The notes beneath the pieces were generated by a model. That model was not told where the DNA came from. It saw nothing but the letters and a program-made list of their open reading frames with translations, and searched no databases. Shown piece by piece: positions 10,977-21,794 of a DNA stretch of 64,000 nt (position 1 is its first letter; each line of letters begins with the position of its first letter). The stretch covers positions 26,937,018-27,001,017 of the forward strand of contig CM038708.1 of the NCBI GenBank assembly GCA_021613375.1, in the 5' to 3' direction. The DNA is from Megaleporinus macrocephalus. Its lineage: Eukaryota > Chordata > Actinopteri > Characiformes > Anostomidae. The translations under genes were made by a program, and so were the position numbers.

Positions 10977-13060
10977 CTGTAGTGCTTTTTATCTAGTCGT
11001 GATCTGCATGAAGAACGTGTTGCCTTTATTCTTTCATTATGAAGCTCTCAGGTGGTCTTTAATAGTCAGACATAATTTCCTGGTAATAAGATATTAATTA
11101 AAATACGTTGGCTCACATGTATTAAAGAAAGCCATGACAGGCCTTGTGTTAAGGACCAGTCGCACCATCATTGGCCAACAAAATCTGCGCGTGAAATCAC
11201 ATTCATTTCCACTTTGGTGAACTTTGGTGAACTTAACTTCACACTCCAAAATCCTAATTGAGCCTTTGTCTAAGCCCAAACCTTTTACCAGTTCTTATCC
11301 ACTGGCTACATAAAAGACTGTATGGTACACAGCAAGTCTGGTGTCTCTATTATCTTTGCTTTTGTTCTTTTTCTGTTTTTGGTTAGCTCCTTGGCTAAGA
11401 AATGTCAAGCAGCAGTTTGAAGGCTTATGGTAAGTATTGTTTACTACAGAACAGTGTATACCCCTATTTTAATGTTAGTATATGGTAAACGGCTATATAA
11501 TACATAACGCTATCTTTTTTGTTTTTAGTGTTTCTGGTATGCGAGCTAACCAGCTTGCAGACTGCTGTGTTAGCGCCTTGGCTAACCACAGCTGCACTGC
11601 TGCCAACCATATAACAGTCTGCCATGCTATTTTGTGGCGGGTATATAATTATCGGATGTTTTAATTGTTTATGGTAGGCCAGTTAGCTGGCTTGCTAACT
11701 GTGATATTAGTTAATGGACTGTCTACAGTCGTACACAAGTCACCCCACTGCTGCCAGCAAGTTACAAACACATTTTTCCTTTCGTGTTTTCACTGTTTAT
11801 GGACAGTTAGTGGTTCTTTTGCAATTAAACTTCTGGACTAGTCTCTGTCGGATCTATTTCACGAGGCGACACAAACCTCTGTTGTCTAGTGTGACCGTGA
11901 TACTTGCCAATGGTTAAGTAGTGTTGTTAGGCATGGGAAATTGATAAAACATACTCATGTTCATTTAAAGTTTATTTTTAATACTAGTCACAATTAACAA
12001 TTCCTTGTTAACACTAGGCTGTGGCTGAGAAGCAACATAGCATAGATTAACCCATATACAACACAATGTTTTTAATAGCTTTGTATATTTCTAACTGTTG
12101 TGTATGCATATATAAGTATTATGCAATGTCTTTGAACAACACTTCAAAGACTTCCTAACCATAAGTAACTGCTTTTCAATAATTTAAATATATATCAGGG
12201 TTTGGCTAAAAGCTTTACACAAGATACTTACTTCAGATTTAGCTATTCTACTGGTGCTCTATCTTGTTTAATATATGGAACCCGTGTTGCTGGTTTTCAG
12301 TAGTCCTCTATTGTCTTTTCTTTAAATTCAGAGAACTAAACTGCACCATTTTGATTTAGCAATGAAATACTCAGCATAATGTACATCCCACTGATGTATC
12401 ATGCAACATGAATCATTGTGTTGATCTGGCACTGCAAAGTCAAATGTGCACCACCCACACCTTCCCATACCTGGCCTGTTTGTGTGTCTCAGACTCACTT
12501 TGAAGCTCCTTCCATTTTCTCAACACGTTTTTTTTTTCCTGAAGATAAACGATGCCAGGCTTTGCTTGCATTGGGTCTCCTGCAGGTTTTTGGCTCACAG
12601 TCGGCAGGATGCTGGGGCTGACTGGCACCGGCATGCAGGTATTGTGAATTGTCAATGGATTCACAATGCAAGCTGCACAAAGCACCCTGGAAAATATGGT
12701 CATATTTGTGAGGGGTATTCATTCCAACCTGAGATGATATGAAATGATCCTCTGGCTTAACGGCAGGCATTTATGAGTGACATAATATAAAACGAGGAAA
12801 ACCATGCATAAAGGAGTTCAGAGTCATAAGAATGCATTATGTTCTGTGGTTCTCCATTTAGTTGCCTTGAAATGACTGGAATACGGCCACCTCAAAATTA
12901 TGGGGGCCATAAATATTTCATGATGCTTCAAGTGCAGCACCTCAGACTACCAAGTTTAAACAAATGCTGCCTTCAAAAATCAAGTTGCTCAACTTCTCCC
13001 ACCACTACACTCAATAACTGCTAAATCATGCTGCTACAAAAGAGGATTTCTTGTACTTAG
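10977..13060. other. Non-coding DNA, no feature recognised
   Basis: Mostly AT-rich. Minor items: an 11-base tandem word (ggtgaactttg) at about 11215-11233, and overlapping open frames on both strands at 12418-12770 with no recognisable protein. No tRNA, LINE or terminal repeats identified. Confidence 0.4.
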
Positions 13061-14061
13061 TATTGTGCAAAAGTCAGAGACCACTCTTTATTTCTTTAAC
13101 TTAAAAGCTAAAACAGCCATTAAGTTACTCAGTTTACAGCAAATATATACTTTAATAACAAATAAAGTTTTTTCCACACCTTAAATAGGTCAGACTTATA
13201 AGTTTGTTGCATTTTCTATTTCATACAATCTAAGCAATCCCATGATGTGGAGATCCGGACTTTGGGGGGGCCAGTCTGTTGTCCAAAGAACGTCAGTAGC
13301 TTCTTTCTTTGATTTGCAAATGTTCTTCTCTCTTCATTTACATCTAACCATTTGACAGATGCTCTTGTCCAGAGCGACATACAATGTAATCATGTTACAA
13401 ACGTTGGTGAATGTAGAGTTAGGAGACTTGCCCACTATGCTATAGCAACTGTACATGTCTATTGTCTTTTGTGTTTTCTCAGAAACAGTTTCTTGACCAT
13501 TTCAAAATCATATCATTGAGTTGTCTTCTCACAGCTCCTACCTCTCAAGGATAAGAGTTTTAAAACAGAACTATGTAATATTATCTGTTAAAAGAAGTAG
13601 CATTACCGAGTATGGGGGGAAAGAAAACAGTAAAATACAGTGTGCATGTGCTGCTATGGGTCTTCCTGTAAAGTCTAAACAAAAACACTCAAAAGTCAGA
13701 GGGACCAGGACAGGTTTGACGAAAGGTTTTCAGACCACATCAGATTACATCTTTACATATTACTACATACACAGGCTCAAAAAAAGGGTTCATCTCAAAG
13801 TTTAGGTCTCAAATGAAAAATCAACACTACTTTGGAGAAGATGATGACAACAGTGGATATTTCACTTGTATTCTGAAAGGACCTTCACCAGAACCACTTG
13901 AACACTCTTTAAATACTTGGAGTGGGGGGCAAAATATGCATGTATATTTAAATATATATTTCCACCAGCGAGGTCTCCAAATCCCAAAATCCTGTTTTGC
14001 TTTAAGTTTTGGTGGTCCTACAATGTCCTTTACAACTGTTAGAAGTCTTCCATATCTTTAA
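13061..14061. mobile_element. Degenerate Tc1-like element with nested insertion
   Basis: Begins tattgtgcaaaagtcagaga, a terminus type seen in several fish Tc1-like families, followed by gccagtctgttgtccaaag and ttttctcagaaacagtttct. It ends loosely near 14061 in text resembling a transposase amino-terminal region on the minus strand (gaccaccaaaac). No opposite terminus was found and the reading frames are destroyed. A separate repeat is inserted at about 13338-13465. The family assignment is tentative. Confidence 0.45.
13338..13465 (+). repeat. Inserted fish repeat ('gctcttgtccagagcgac')
   Basis: Contains catttgacagatgctcttgt followed by ccagagcgacatacaatgta and, 50 bases on, gagacttgcccactatg. 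This combination is familiar from a very abundant fish repeat whose class I cannot name with certainty. It interrupts the surrounding Tc1-like text and is therefore younger. Confidence 0.55.
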
Positions 14062-14205
14062 ATAATGATAAAACTTATTTTTTACTCACCTTTAACTCAC
14101 ATCTTTCTTATGTATGTAGATGTTTTATGCTTAATCTCATCAGAAATATCTTCTGAAAAATATCTTCTTTTAATAGAAATACTGCTAATTAAATAAATGA
14201 AGGGT

Positions 14206-14389
14206 GGTCCATTTTTCAACCCTGGTCTTGGATCCCCATAGTTCTGCACGTTTCAGTGTTTTTCCTGCTCTTACACCCACTGTAACTCAGAAATAGGCTG
14301 TTAATGAGTTGATTGGTTTTATCAGGTGTGCAAGGGGAACAGAAAAATTGCAGGGCAGTGGACCTCCAGGGCTGAAAAACACTGTTACC
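14206..14389. mobile_element. MITE with terminal inverted repeats (184 bp)
   Basis: The left end ttttcaaccctggtcttgga and the right end ctccagggctgaaaaacact are imperfect inverted repeats. The interior carries tctgcacgtttcagtgtttt, cctgctcttacac and gttaatgagttgattggttt, words of a short non-autonomous repeat common in fish. No coding capacity. The target duplication is not clear. Confidence 0.7.
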
Positions 14390-15042
14390 TGTTTTGCACT
14401 GAATATTTCAAACCAGTATACTGAAATAATCTGAGGCTAAATGAAATACAACAAGTACTGGTAAAGGGTTAATGTGCACATCCTGTGACCTGGAAGTTTG
14501 CCATTTATAACAGTTCAGCATTTCTAAGCTTAAAAAAATACAGTAAAGAAGCAGCTGTGCGAGGCATGTGATATAAGGATATCGGCTTACAGCCACTCTC
14601 TATCAGCGCACCTCAAATCCACAACTGCCAGGCAAGCGTTCTTCACACAGCTAACACGCTACTCCATCCAGCACTGACAGGCAGTGGTCATTTTATCAGT
14701 CATCGCTGTCACTTTGCTGCACATCATCATAGCTTTGTTCCACTGTCAGGCGCATTGCCCTCAATCTGTCTGGGTGGGCGTTACTGGGCAGAGGAACGTG
14801 AGGGGTGACATTCTTCCTTGGATGCTAGCAGAAATATTAAAACGTGCTAGTTCAACTGATCTATCCATGCTTCTACCGCAAAATGTGTTCTGTCATAGCA
14901 ATCGTTGCAAAGTGTTTACAGAACACAGATAAAAATTCATTTACAACTGAATTTAGGTTTCATTTTTTAGGTTTTATTTAAATCTGTTACATAATGTTGA
15001 GTTTATAAGTGTTACAGTACAAGCTTGGCTATAGTACCCCTG
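14390..15042. other. Non-coding spacer
   Basis: No repeat or coding signal recognised. A frame at 14684-14932 has no domain. Confidence 0.4.
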
Positions 15043-15744
15043 ACCAAACTGCAAAAAAGAAGAAAATGCACCCTCTGTGGGAAACAAGAGTTGAAAAAAT
15101 GTTTTGTTTTATTACAGCCTGCAAATGAATTTTAGCCCGCTATGAAATTTTCACCCCCTGTTCCTGGCAGAACACTTCCAGTTCCAATATTATTGGGCCA
15201 TCACAAGCACAGTATGTTTACGATCAACCCACAGATTCTCTACGATGTTCAAGTTAGGGGCTCTTCATTCCAGAAGCTTCAACTTGTGTTTCTTGAAGTG
15301 GTTCATGGTAGATTATGTGGTTTTTGATCATTTTCCAGAAGCATTCCCAACCTGAATTTGCTGATACTCTATTATTTCATTGAACCTTGCAATGAATCTT
15401 GTACCACTGGCTGCCACAAAAGCATAATAGATTAACATTCATGCTTAACAGCTGGCAAGGTGTTCTTGTCATCAAATTTTGCTTCTTTTCCCCCAGAACT
15501 CTTTTATGACTGTGACCAAACAGTTCAACTTTTACTTCATCAGTAAACCACACTTGTTTTCAAAATGCCTCTGGTTAATCTAAACTTTGCTTCCAACATT
15601 GAAGGCATCACATAGCTTTTTAACTGTCCATATGAGCCCATGGTTGTTGAGTTTGCACAAGGCTTGAAGAATGAGATACTCTCTAAAAGTTGACAACTGA
15701 CAATTCCAACTGACAAGTCGTACCATCTGCTACACCCTCAACTG
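15043..15744 (-). mobile_element. Tc1-like transposon remnant, antisense
   Basis: The + strand carries the complement of typical Tc1 transposase text: cccagaactcttttatgact, aacagttcaacttttacttc, catcagtaaaccacacttgt, ttttcaaaatgcctctgg. In fish Tc1 elements these encode the segment around the first catalytic aspartate. Termini are not recognisable and the frame is broken throughout. Confidence 0.55.
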
Positions 15745-16078
15745 TATTACTGTGTCATCAAGATGTACCAGCATTAAGATAGCTCATTCCCACTTGCCAC
15801 GAAGACTCAGAGTCAGAGACTGCCTCTACCTGTGCAGCTTCTAAAGCTTTAACCATTCAGACTTCTAACAGAGACGGATCTCCTCTCTTGAGTCTTGGTA
15901 CCTCCCAAGGTTTCTTTTTCCAGTTTTAGAGTTTTTCTTTGCCGCTGTCACCTCTGGCTTGCTCACAATGGGATACATAATGTGACTTCATGTTTTCATG
16001 TTTTCAAATCCAGTAAAGCTGCTTTGTGACAACATTGTTGTAAAGTGCTATACAAATAAACTTGACTTGACAAGTTTT
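15745..16078 (+). mobile_element. LINE 3' untranslated tail (or LINE-tailed SINE)
   Basis: Shows ggtacctcccaaggtttctt, agtttttctttgccgctgtc, cacctctggcttgctcac, aaagctgctttgtgacaac, gtaaagtgctatacaaataa and a closing tandem tail acttgacttgac. This is the 3' end of a widespread fish non-LTR element (L2/CR1-type ends have a stem-loop followed by short tail repeats). No coding part is attached, consistent with 5' truncation. Confidence 0.75.
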
Positions 16079-16249
16079 GACCTGCCTAACCAATCATAAC
16101 AAGTTAGTGAGGGTCTTTTATTTATTTCATCTGAAAAGCAGGCTAAGAAGATAATCAGAACCCAAGCATGTAAACCATAATGACTTTATCACTATGTTAG
16201 TAGTAGCTCAATATAGTTTATATATTTATATATATTTTAATCAAGCAAT
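16079..16249. other. Short spacer
   Basis: AT-rich DNA between the LINE tail and the SINE; nothing recognised. Confidence 0.4.
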
Positions 16250-16560
16250 TTTATCCATCCATCCATATTCTTCTGCTTCATCCCGCTAGTCAGGGACACG
16301 GGGATGGGGGGGTTGGCTGGCGAAGGTGAACGCGGGGTACACCAAGGACATGTCACCAGTCAATCGCAACAAACGCTCACGCACACATTCACACCTATGG
16401 ACAATATAGAGTGACCAATCAACACAACATGCATGTGTTTGGACTGTGGGAGGAAACCAGAGTACCCAGAGGAAACCCACTTGGGAAGAACATGCACACT
16501 CCACACAGAACAGCCCGGACCGGGAATTGCCAGTGCTACACCACCATGCTGCCTCAAGCT
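16250..16560 (-). mobile_element. tRNA-derived SINE (Mermaid/V-SINE type), antisense
   Basis: On the minus strand the element starts with a degenerate pol III region (cagcatggtggtgtagcac resembling box A, then a worn box B), continues through the conserved body (ctgttctgtgtggagtgtgc, atgttcttcccaagtggg, tttcctcccacagtccaaa, cacatgcatg, taggtgtgaatgtgtg, gtaccccgcg) and ends with a ggatggatgg tail. The plus strand begins ccatccatccat at 16255. Substitutions relative to the familiar family sequence suggest an old copy. Confidence 0.85.
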
Positions 16561-17160
16561 ATTCTACTTGGGCACTAAATGAAGCATAAATCGAAACCCT
16601 ACTGGATGTGAAATGATGGGGGGGGTTGGGTTTGGGTTGTGGACAAAACTGTCATTGGCTACTGTCATGCCTTTCTGACCTCTGCAGGAAGAAAAAAAAA
16701 ACAGATGAGACAGCGACAGCATCGAACAGGCACTTGATGCGGACGTTGTAGCTGAAGAAAATATTGGGTCTGGTTGGGTAAAAATGAATAAATAATAAGT
16801 ATTTTTAGTAATACTTTTGCCATGTATGGGTAGTTTTTACACATTAAATGTCGGTATTAAGACAAAAACAGAGAGTGCTGACATTCTATGTTAATAAAAA
16901 GCTATAATATATTTGCTGTTAAATCACTGTAGCACTGTGAATCAGTGTATTTCAAGAAAAGGTCCCCATTAACCAGTGTGTGGTACCTTGAAAAGACTCT
17001 TGTTTTCCCACATTTTCTCCCAGATAAGTCAAAGTGCTGATCCAGCTGCCATATTAGAGCCCATACAAATGGTTGCCCTGGCCATTATCTTCCTTGTTAA
17101 GCCCAGCTGAAGGGTTTGTATGTCTGACTATTGTTCGGGCCCCTGATAACAGAGATGAGA
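16561..17160. other. Non-coding spacer
   Basis: A G-rich word (ggggggggttgggtttgggt) lies at about 16618-16637 and a poly(A) run at 16691-16700. No feature recognised. Confidence 0.4.
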
Positions 17161-17400
17161 CTTGCCATTAAGACTCAATAAATTGGGGGAGAGCGGCAAG
17201 ACTTTCTATAGCAGGATTTTTAGTCTCACTTTTAATGGCCCAGATGACCTCAAGATGTGTCAGGCCTCCTTTGTGAGCCACATGCCATATTTGTCATTTC
17301 TGGAATGCATAGAAATGCCGGCACTAATTTGCATTTCAGATTCTATTGCTGCATTAATTAGAAATGAACTGATTTCGACCAAATTAATTAAGCCTGAAAG
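17161..17400. promoter_or_regulatory. Candidate enhancer with octamer and TAATTA sites
   Basis: Non-repetitive block with a perfect octamer word atttgcat (near 17328, in actaatttgcatttcag), which POU-domain factors can bind. Nearby are homeodomain-type cores ttaatta in gcattaattagaaatg (about 17351) and again in aaattaattaagcc (about 17382). Clusters of such motifs in unique DNA are typical of conserved developmental enhancers. An open frame crosses it but has no recognisable domain. Confidence 0.4.
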
Positions 17401-17406
17401 AAAGAC

Positions 17407-17460
<54 letters not shown>
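17401..17460. repeat. (GA)n microsatellite
   Basis: About 20 uninterrupted GA dinucleotides at roughly 17415-17455, flanked by purine-rich text. It directly borders the candidate enhancer. Confidence 0.95.
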
Positions 17461-17462
<2 letters not shown>

Positions 17463-18100
17463 CAATAAAAGGCTGCCGTTGATTATCTGTATTTCTGCAT
17501 GTCAGAAAGAGGGAATAGAAAAGGTGCGGGCCCGCTGCCCCGTCCGCTTCCTTAGTCGCCATGGAGATAAACAGCTCCGGTGGAGAAGTGAGAAAGCAGC
17601 GATTTGCCTGTAAACACACAGGTGCCTATGAGCGGAGCCTCAGCCGTGTGGCGCAAAGCGAAATCCCCCGTCTCGCCTAATAAATATACAGACATGCTGC
17701 TATCAATGTGTGCACATGTGGGAAACTAAATATAGAGCGTCTTCAAATGTGCACCTCGTGGTGTGTGTCAGGCAAAAGTAATAGGGAGATGAAACAATCC
17801 TGAGCAAATTTGATTTCCTTTTAATAATCTAGCCACTATTTGGCTGGCTCGGGGGGAGAAAGGAGGGTGCGGATGATCCTAAGGAGGCAGGCAGCATCTG
17901 TGGTCAATGAATTAAAAATAGCGGGGGAGCGAAAAAGACAGTGGTTGCCGAGCAGAACTGTTCTTAGGACGCACATCATAACCTACCACACACGGACATA
18001 CAGACAAACAGCTTTTGTTAAAGCCACGTTTCTTCCAGAAATCAATCGTACACCATTTCTCGACCAGCTAAGACATGTTCAGTGCTGCTTCTACAGCTTT
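17461..18100. promoter_or_regulatory. Candidate conserved non-coding region
   Basis: GC-richer, non-repetitive DNA. It includes tcgccatggagataaacag at about 17555 and a run of mixed sequence to about 17960. Frames are open but domain-free. Possible extension of the preceding candidate enhancer. Inference only. Confidence 0.3.
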
Positions 18101-18274
18101 GCATTGAAACTGTGAAGGCAATGAAACTAACAAGCAGCACCAATATGGGAATTGTGGCTGATCTGCTAAAGCTGATATAAATACTTTTATAACATTTAGA
18201 AATCCTGACTAGATCCATCTTGATCCTAGATTCTTTTTCGAATTAGCATTCAAAAAGTAATACTTATTTGTAGA

Positions 18275-18465
18275 CCCTGCTAGAAAACCAGCATAGACCA
18301 GCATGGCTGGCCATCACCAGTAAACCCAGCACATGTTTTGGATGCTGATATGCTGATCAACCAGTATGGCTGTGCTGGGGTGACTAGCTAATCCAGCACC
18401 ACACCAGCATTAATTAGCATAGACCAGTAAAATACATGCTGGTCTGTACTGCATTTTTCAGTAGG
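18275..18465. mobile_element. MITE with 'accagcat' sub-repeats
   Basis: The left end ccctgctagaaaaccagc pairs with the right end gcatttttcagtagg (inverted, imperfect). The interior is dominated by the words accagcat and gctggt in both orientations, about ten in 190 bases. This is a familiar short DNA-element repeat in fish. No target duplication is resolved. Confidence 0.7.
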
Positions 18466-18984
18466 AGAGGTTTACAGAAGCAGTAGAGCATCACATAAAC
18501 ATTCCGCTCCACCAGAGAACAAATACATCACCAGTCAGTTTAAAATACCACCGAATTCAAACACCTACCCACAAACATCAGTCGATACCAGTACGATTCC
18601 AATATCTTCATGATGGACTGCTAATATGTAGATACTGCATACTTGTTAACTATATGTGACTTTTCTATAAAGGTGCTGATGCTGTGCCATGTTCTTTCTC
18701 TAGGACTCAGAATGTTCTTTAGTCTATAGATTATCTAGCGATCAGAAAATCCACGGGCATGAGTTTTAGTAATGCTTCATTCACATTAACAAAGTCAGAG
18801 TCATGGGAACATGTTTGAGCAATTAATATTCAAGAAAAGTACTTTAATCATCCACTTTCTGTAGAGTATGTGATATGTTCTCACAGAAACTTGGAACTCT
18901 AAAAACACCAAACTTGTCCATGGTTGACAGTGAATATCACAACATTTTTTATAATTAAATCAAAAGAAAACTGAAATCCGGATT
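18466..18984. other. Non-coding spacer
   Basis: AT-rich sequence between the MITE and the LINE fragment; nothing recognised. Confidence 0.4.
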
Positions 18985-19640
18985 CTCCATATTATGCTTT
19001 ATAACACACTCAATGTTTTAGCTACTAATAACAAACCTGAAGTACATAACCTGGATGTGACCATTTAAAATACAATTTTAAAGCTCAATTTTATTCTGTA
19101 TAACAACCCACTCACTAAATTAGCTTTCATCATCTAAGAAATATCGCCAAAGTTTATCCTTTTCTATTCCAGAGCGATACAGAGAGTTGATTACTGTAAT
19201 GCTGTTCTGTCTGGAGTTCCTAAGAAAACAATCCATCCCCTGCAACTCCCAACGCAGCAGCTCGGATCCTAACAAATACAAGAAAAAGAGTTCATATCAG
19301 TCCTGTTTTAACAGAACTGCACTGACTCTCTGTATCTTTTTGAATAGACTTTAAAGTTCAGCTACTAGTCTTCAGTTATTCTGCTTCTAAAGCGTGAACC
19401 CAATTTTCATTAGACAGTCAGGATCATTGCTCACTTTTAAGAAACAATTGAAAACGTATCTCTTTAAATTGGTGTTTAATTAAAATGGTAACATTGCATT
19501 ACCTATAAAGTTGAACTCAGTCTTTGGGTAATGAAGTTTATTATTATTACTGATGAAAATGGTCTGTAAAGCACTTTTAGCTGCCACAGGTCTGAAAAGT
19601 GCTCTATAAATAAACATTATTAATATTATTAATATTAAGA
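18985..19640 (+). mobile_element. L2-like LINE fragment: reverse-transcriptase tail and 3' end
   Basis: Translation across frameshifts gives FHHLRNIAKVYPFLFQSDTE at about 19125-19185 and RVDYCNAVLSGVPKK at about 19192-19236. Both are diagnostic of the carboxy-terminal reverse-transcriptase region of L2-clade elements. Next come gaactgcactgactctctgt (the LHWLPV-type region) and gactttaaagttc. The 3' end reads gtaaagcacttt, gaaaagtgctctataaataa, then an (aataatatt)-type tail to about 19638. Heavily frameshifted and 5'-truncated. Confidence 0.88.
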
Positions 19641-20340
19641 GGAAAATTGCACCTCTTGGACCTGACATCAATTGATGAGCGAACAGGTCGCCGTTACATT
19701 AAGTTTCATGTGGTAAACTACTGACCCACATAGCACGGCCTTGACAAAGCTATAGATGTTGCAAACTAGGCATTTACACCAGATGAGAGGCGGCTTGGTC
19801 TCATGACTGCACGAGGCAACTCAAACTCATCCGCCTAGACTACGTCCACAAATGCCAGGGAAGGGCACATGGTGTGACTGATCAGAGCAAATGCCGCCCT
19901 GTCTTGTGGTGTGGCTTTTCATTTGCAAAGTGGACACACAATGGCACGGAGCCCACACCACAAGATGCTGGCACAGGCCACTGGAGCCAAAAATGCACAC
20001 ACACGCTTCTGCCCCAACTGGCACGGGCCCTCACTACGCCCACACCAACACCCGGGTCTGAAGCAGTGACGTCAGGGAGGGATATATTTGGGATGACGCA
20101 CGCAAGCTCCCCACAGCTTGGAGCAGAATCGTTTTAGCTGCATGGGTGAGATTCCTTCCTACCCCCGCATTCCACCAAAATGGAAGTTATTTTTGGGGTC
20201 GGAATGCTATATGAGGCAAATGCCCCCGCTGGACAGACAAAATGCCGAGGCAAAAAAGAACACGTTCCATTCTCTCACACCTTTTGTCTGGTCCTGCGCT
20301 CTCAGTGTGAAGAAAATGTTGCCAGAGTGAGATAAAGGTG
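19641..20340. promoter_or_regulatory. Candidate regulatory region with a perfect CRE
   Basis: GC-richer than neighbouring DNA. Contains tgacgtca at 20067-20074, the palindromic cAMP-response element, followed 20 bases later by a half-site-like tgacgc at 20094. Between them lies ggatatatttgggatg. No transcript structure is visible and the frames at 19827-20330 have no domains. Enhancer or promoter function is inference. Confidence 0.35.
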
Positions 20341-21052
20341 GTTATAGCAACACATAATCTGGCTCCAAAGCAGGGCTAATTATAACAGGCACAGGCTAAC
20401 AATAGAGCCAAAACAGTTCCTCTATATATCACATCTAATAAAAGTGCTTAAGGGGTGAAAATTAGTAATAAAAAAAGAAATGTATTAAATAAATAAAAAA
20501 ACTCTCGCTCACCACTATATTCATATGCCTGACATTGGCTCATACAGTATTCATCCAGCATTTCAAAGTAAATACACTGATCTAAAATCAGGTTTCATCC
20601 AATACATCAGTTCATATAATTCTATTCATTCTTATTTAAAGTCTGTAGGCTGACACCAGATCAGCATTAATAATCTGATAGGTTTAATAAATATATATTT
20701 GCCATTTATTTCAAACACCACTGTTCACAAGCTGCAAGATATATAGGTGGTAATGCGGGTGCCAGACTAACCTCCTGGAACTGCTGATGTCTCTAAATCA
20801 AAATTCCATGGAGTCACTTATTATGATGTTATAGTGTTGATTAACGTTAAAAGAGAAACTCAAATACAAGTATTACTTCACTCACTTCCACTTCTGTCTT
20901 TGGAAGTTTAACTATGGATGCAGCACTGATCTGCCTCAGGGTGGTGCTGTAGCAAACTGGTTCATCTATTTGATCCTGCATAGCTTAGCAACTAATGCTG
21001 CCTCGAATATATCTGTCAAACTTTACAACATGCTGTAGCACATTTGTAAAAC
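20341..21052. other. AT-rich spacer before the tandem array
   Basis: No feature recognised. An A-rich run lies at about 20470-20500. Confidence 0.4.
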
Positions 21053-21794
21053 TTTAGCCCAGTTTTCTGTTGAAGTAAAGATTGAAGTGGTACTCATTGC
21101 TTAAACTGAAGACCAATGAGGAGACGGCTAAGACCACAGCTAATAACTTTAGCCCAGTTTTTTGTTGAGGTAAAGATTGAATTGTTACTCATTGCTTAAA
21201 CTGAAGACCAATGAGTAGATAGCTAAGACCACAGCTAAATATTTAGCTCAGTTTTCTGTGAAATAAAGATTAAATTGTTACTCATTGCTTAATCTGAAGA
21301 CCACTAAGGAGAGGGCTAAGACCACAGCTAAATATTTAGCCCAGTTGTCTGTGAAATAAAGATTCAATTGTTACTCATTGCTTAAACTGAAGACCAATGA
21401 GTAGATGGCTAAGACCACAGCTAAATATTTAGCTCAGTTTTCTGTGAAATAAAGATTAAATTGTTACTCATTGCTTAAACTGAAGACCAATGAGTAGATG
21501 GCTAAGACCACAGCTAAATATTTAGCTCAGTTTTCTGTGAAATAAAGATTAAATTGTTACTCATTGCTTAAACTGAAGACCAATGAGTAGATGGCTAAGA
21601 CCACAGCTAAATATTTAGCCCAGTTTTCGGTGAAATAAAGATTAAATTGTTACTCATTGCTTAAACTGAAGACCAATAAGGAGACGGCTAAGACCACAGC
21701 TAAATATTTAGCCCAGTTTTCTGTGAAATAAAGATTAAATTGTTACTCATTGCTTAAACTGACCAATAAGGAAATGTTTAAGACCACAGCTAAT
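21053..21794 (+). repeat. 93-bp tandem satellite array, eight units
   Basis: Units begin (tttagc) at 21053, 21148, 21242, 21335, 21428, 21521, 21614 and 21707. Spacing is 95, 94 and then exactly 93 five times. Each unit reads cagttttctgtgaaataaag, attaaattgttactcattgc, ttaaactgaagaccaatgag and ggctaagaccacagctaaat. The first two units are the most diverged and the last is truncated. Six unit junctions make a perfect palindrome, gctaaatatttagc, extending to agctaaatatttagct at 21233, 21419 and 21512. There are no variable spacers, so it is not CRISPR-like. Confidence 0.97.

Noticed and set aside
16286..16557. Minus-strand frames of 65-72 codons
   Set aside because: They are translations of a SINE, which does not encode protein.
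16500..16560. Functional tRNA gene
   Set aside because: Only the tRNA-derived head of a SINE is present. The box B region is degenerate and no cloverleaf can be drawn.
21053..21794. CRISPR-like array
   Set aside because: The whole 93-base unit repeats with no variable spacers, and the host is clearly a vertebrate. This is a tandem minisatellite.
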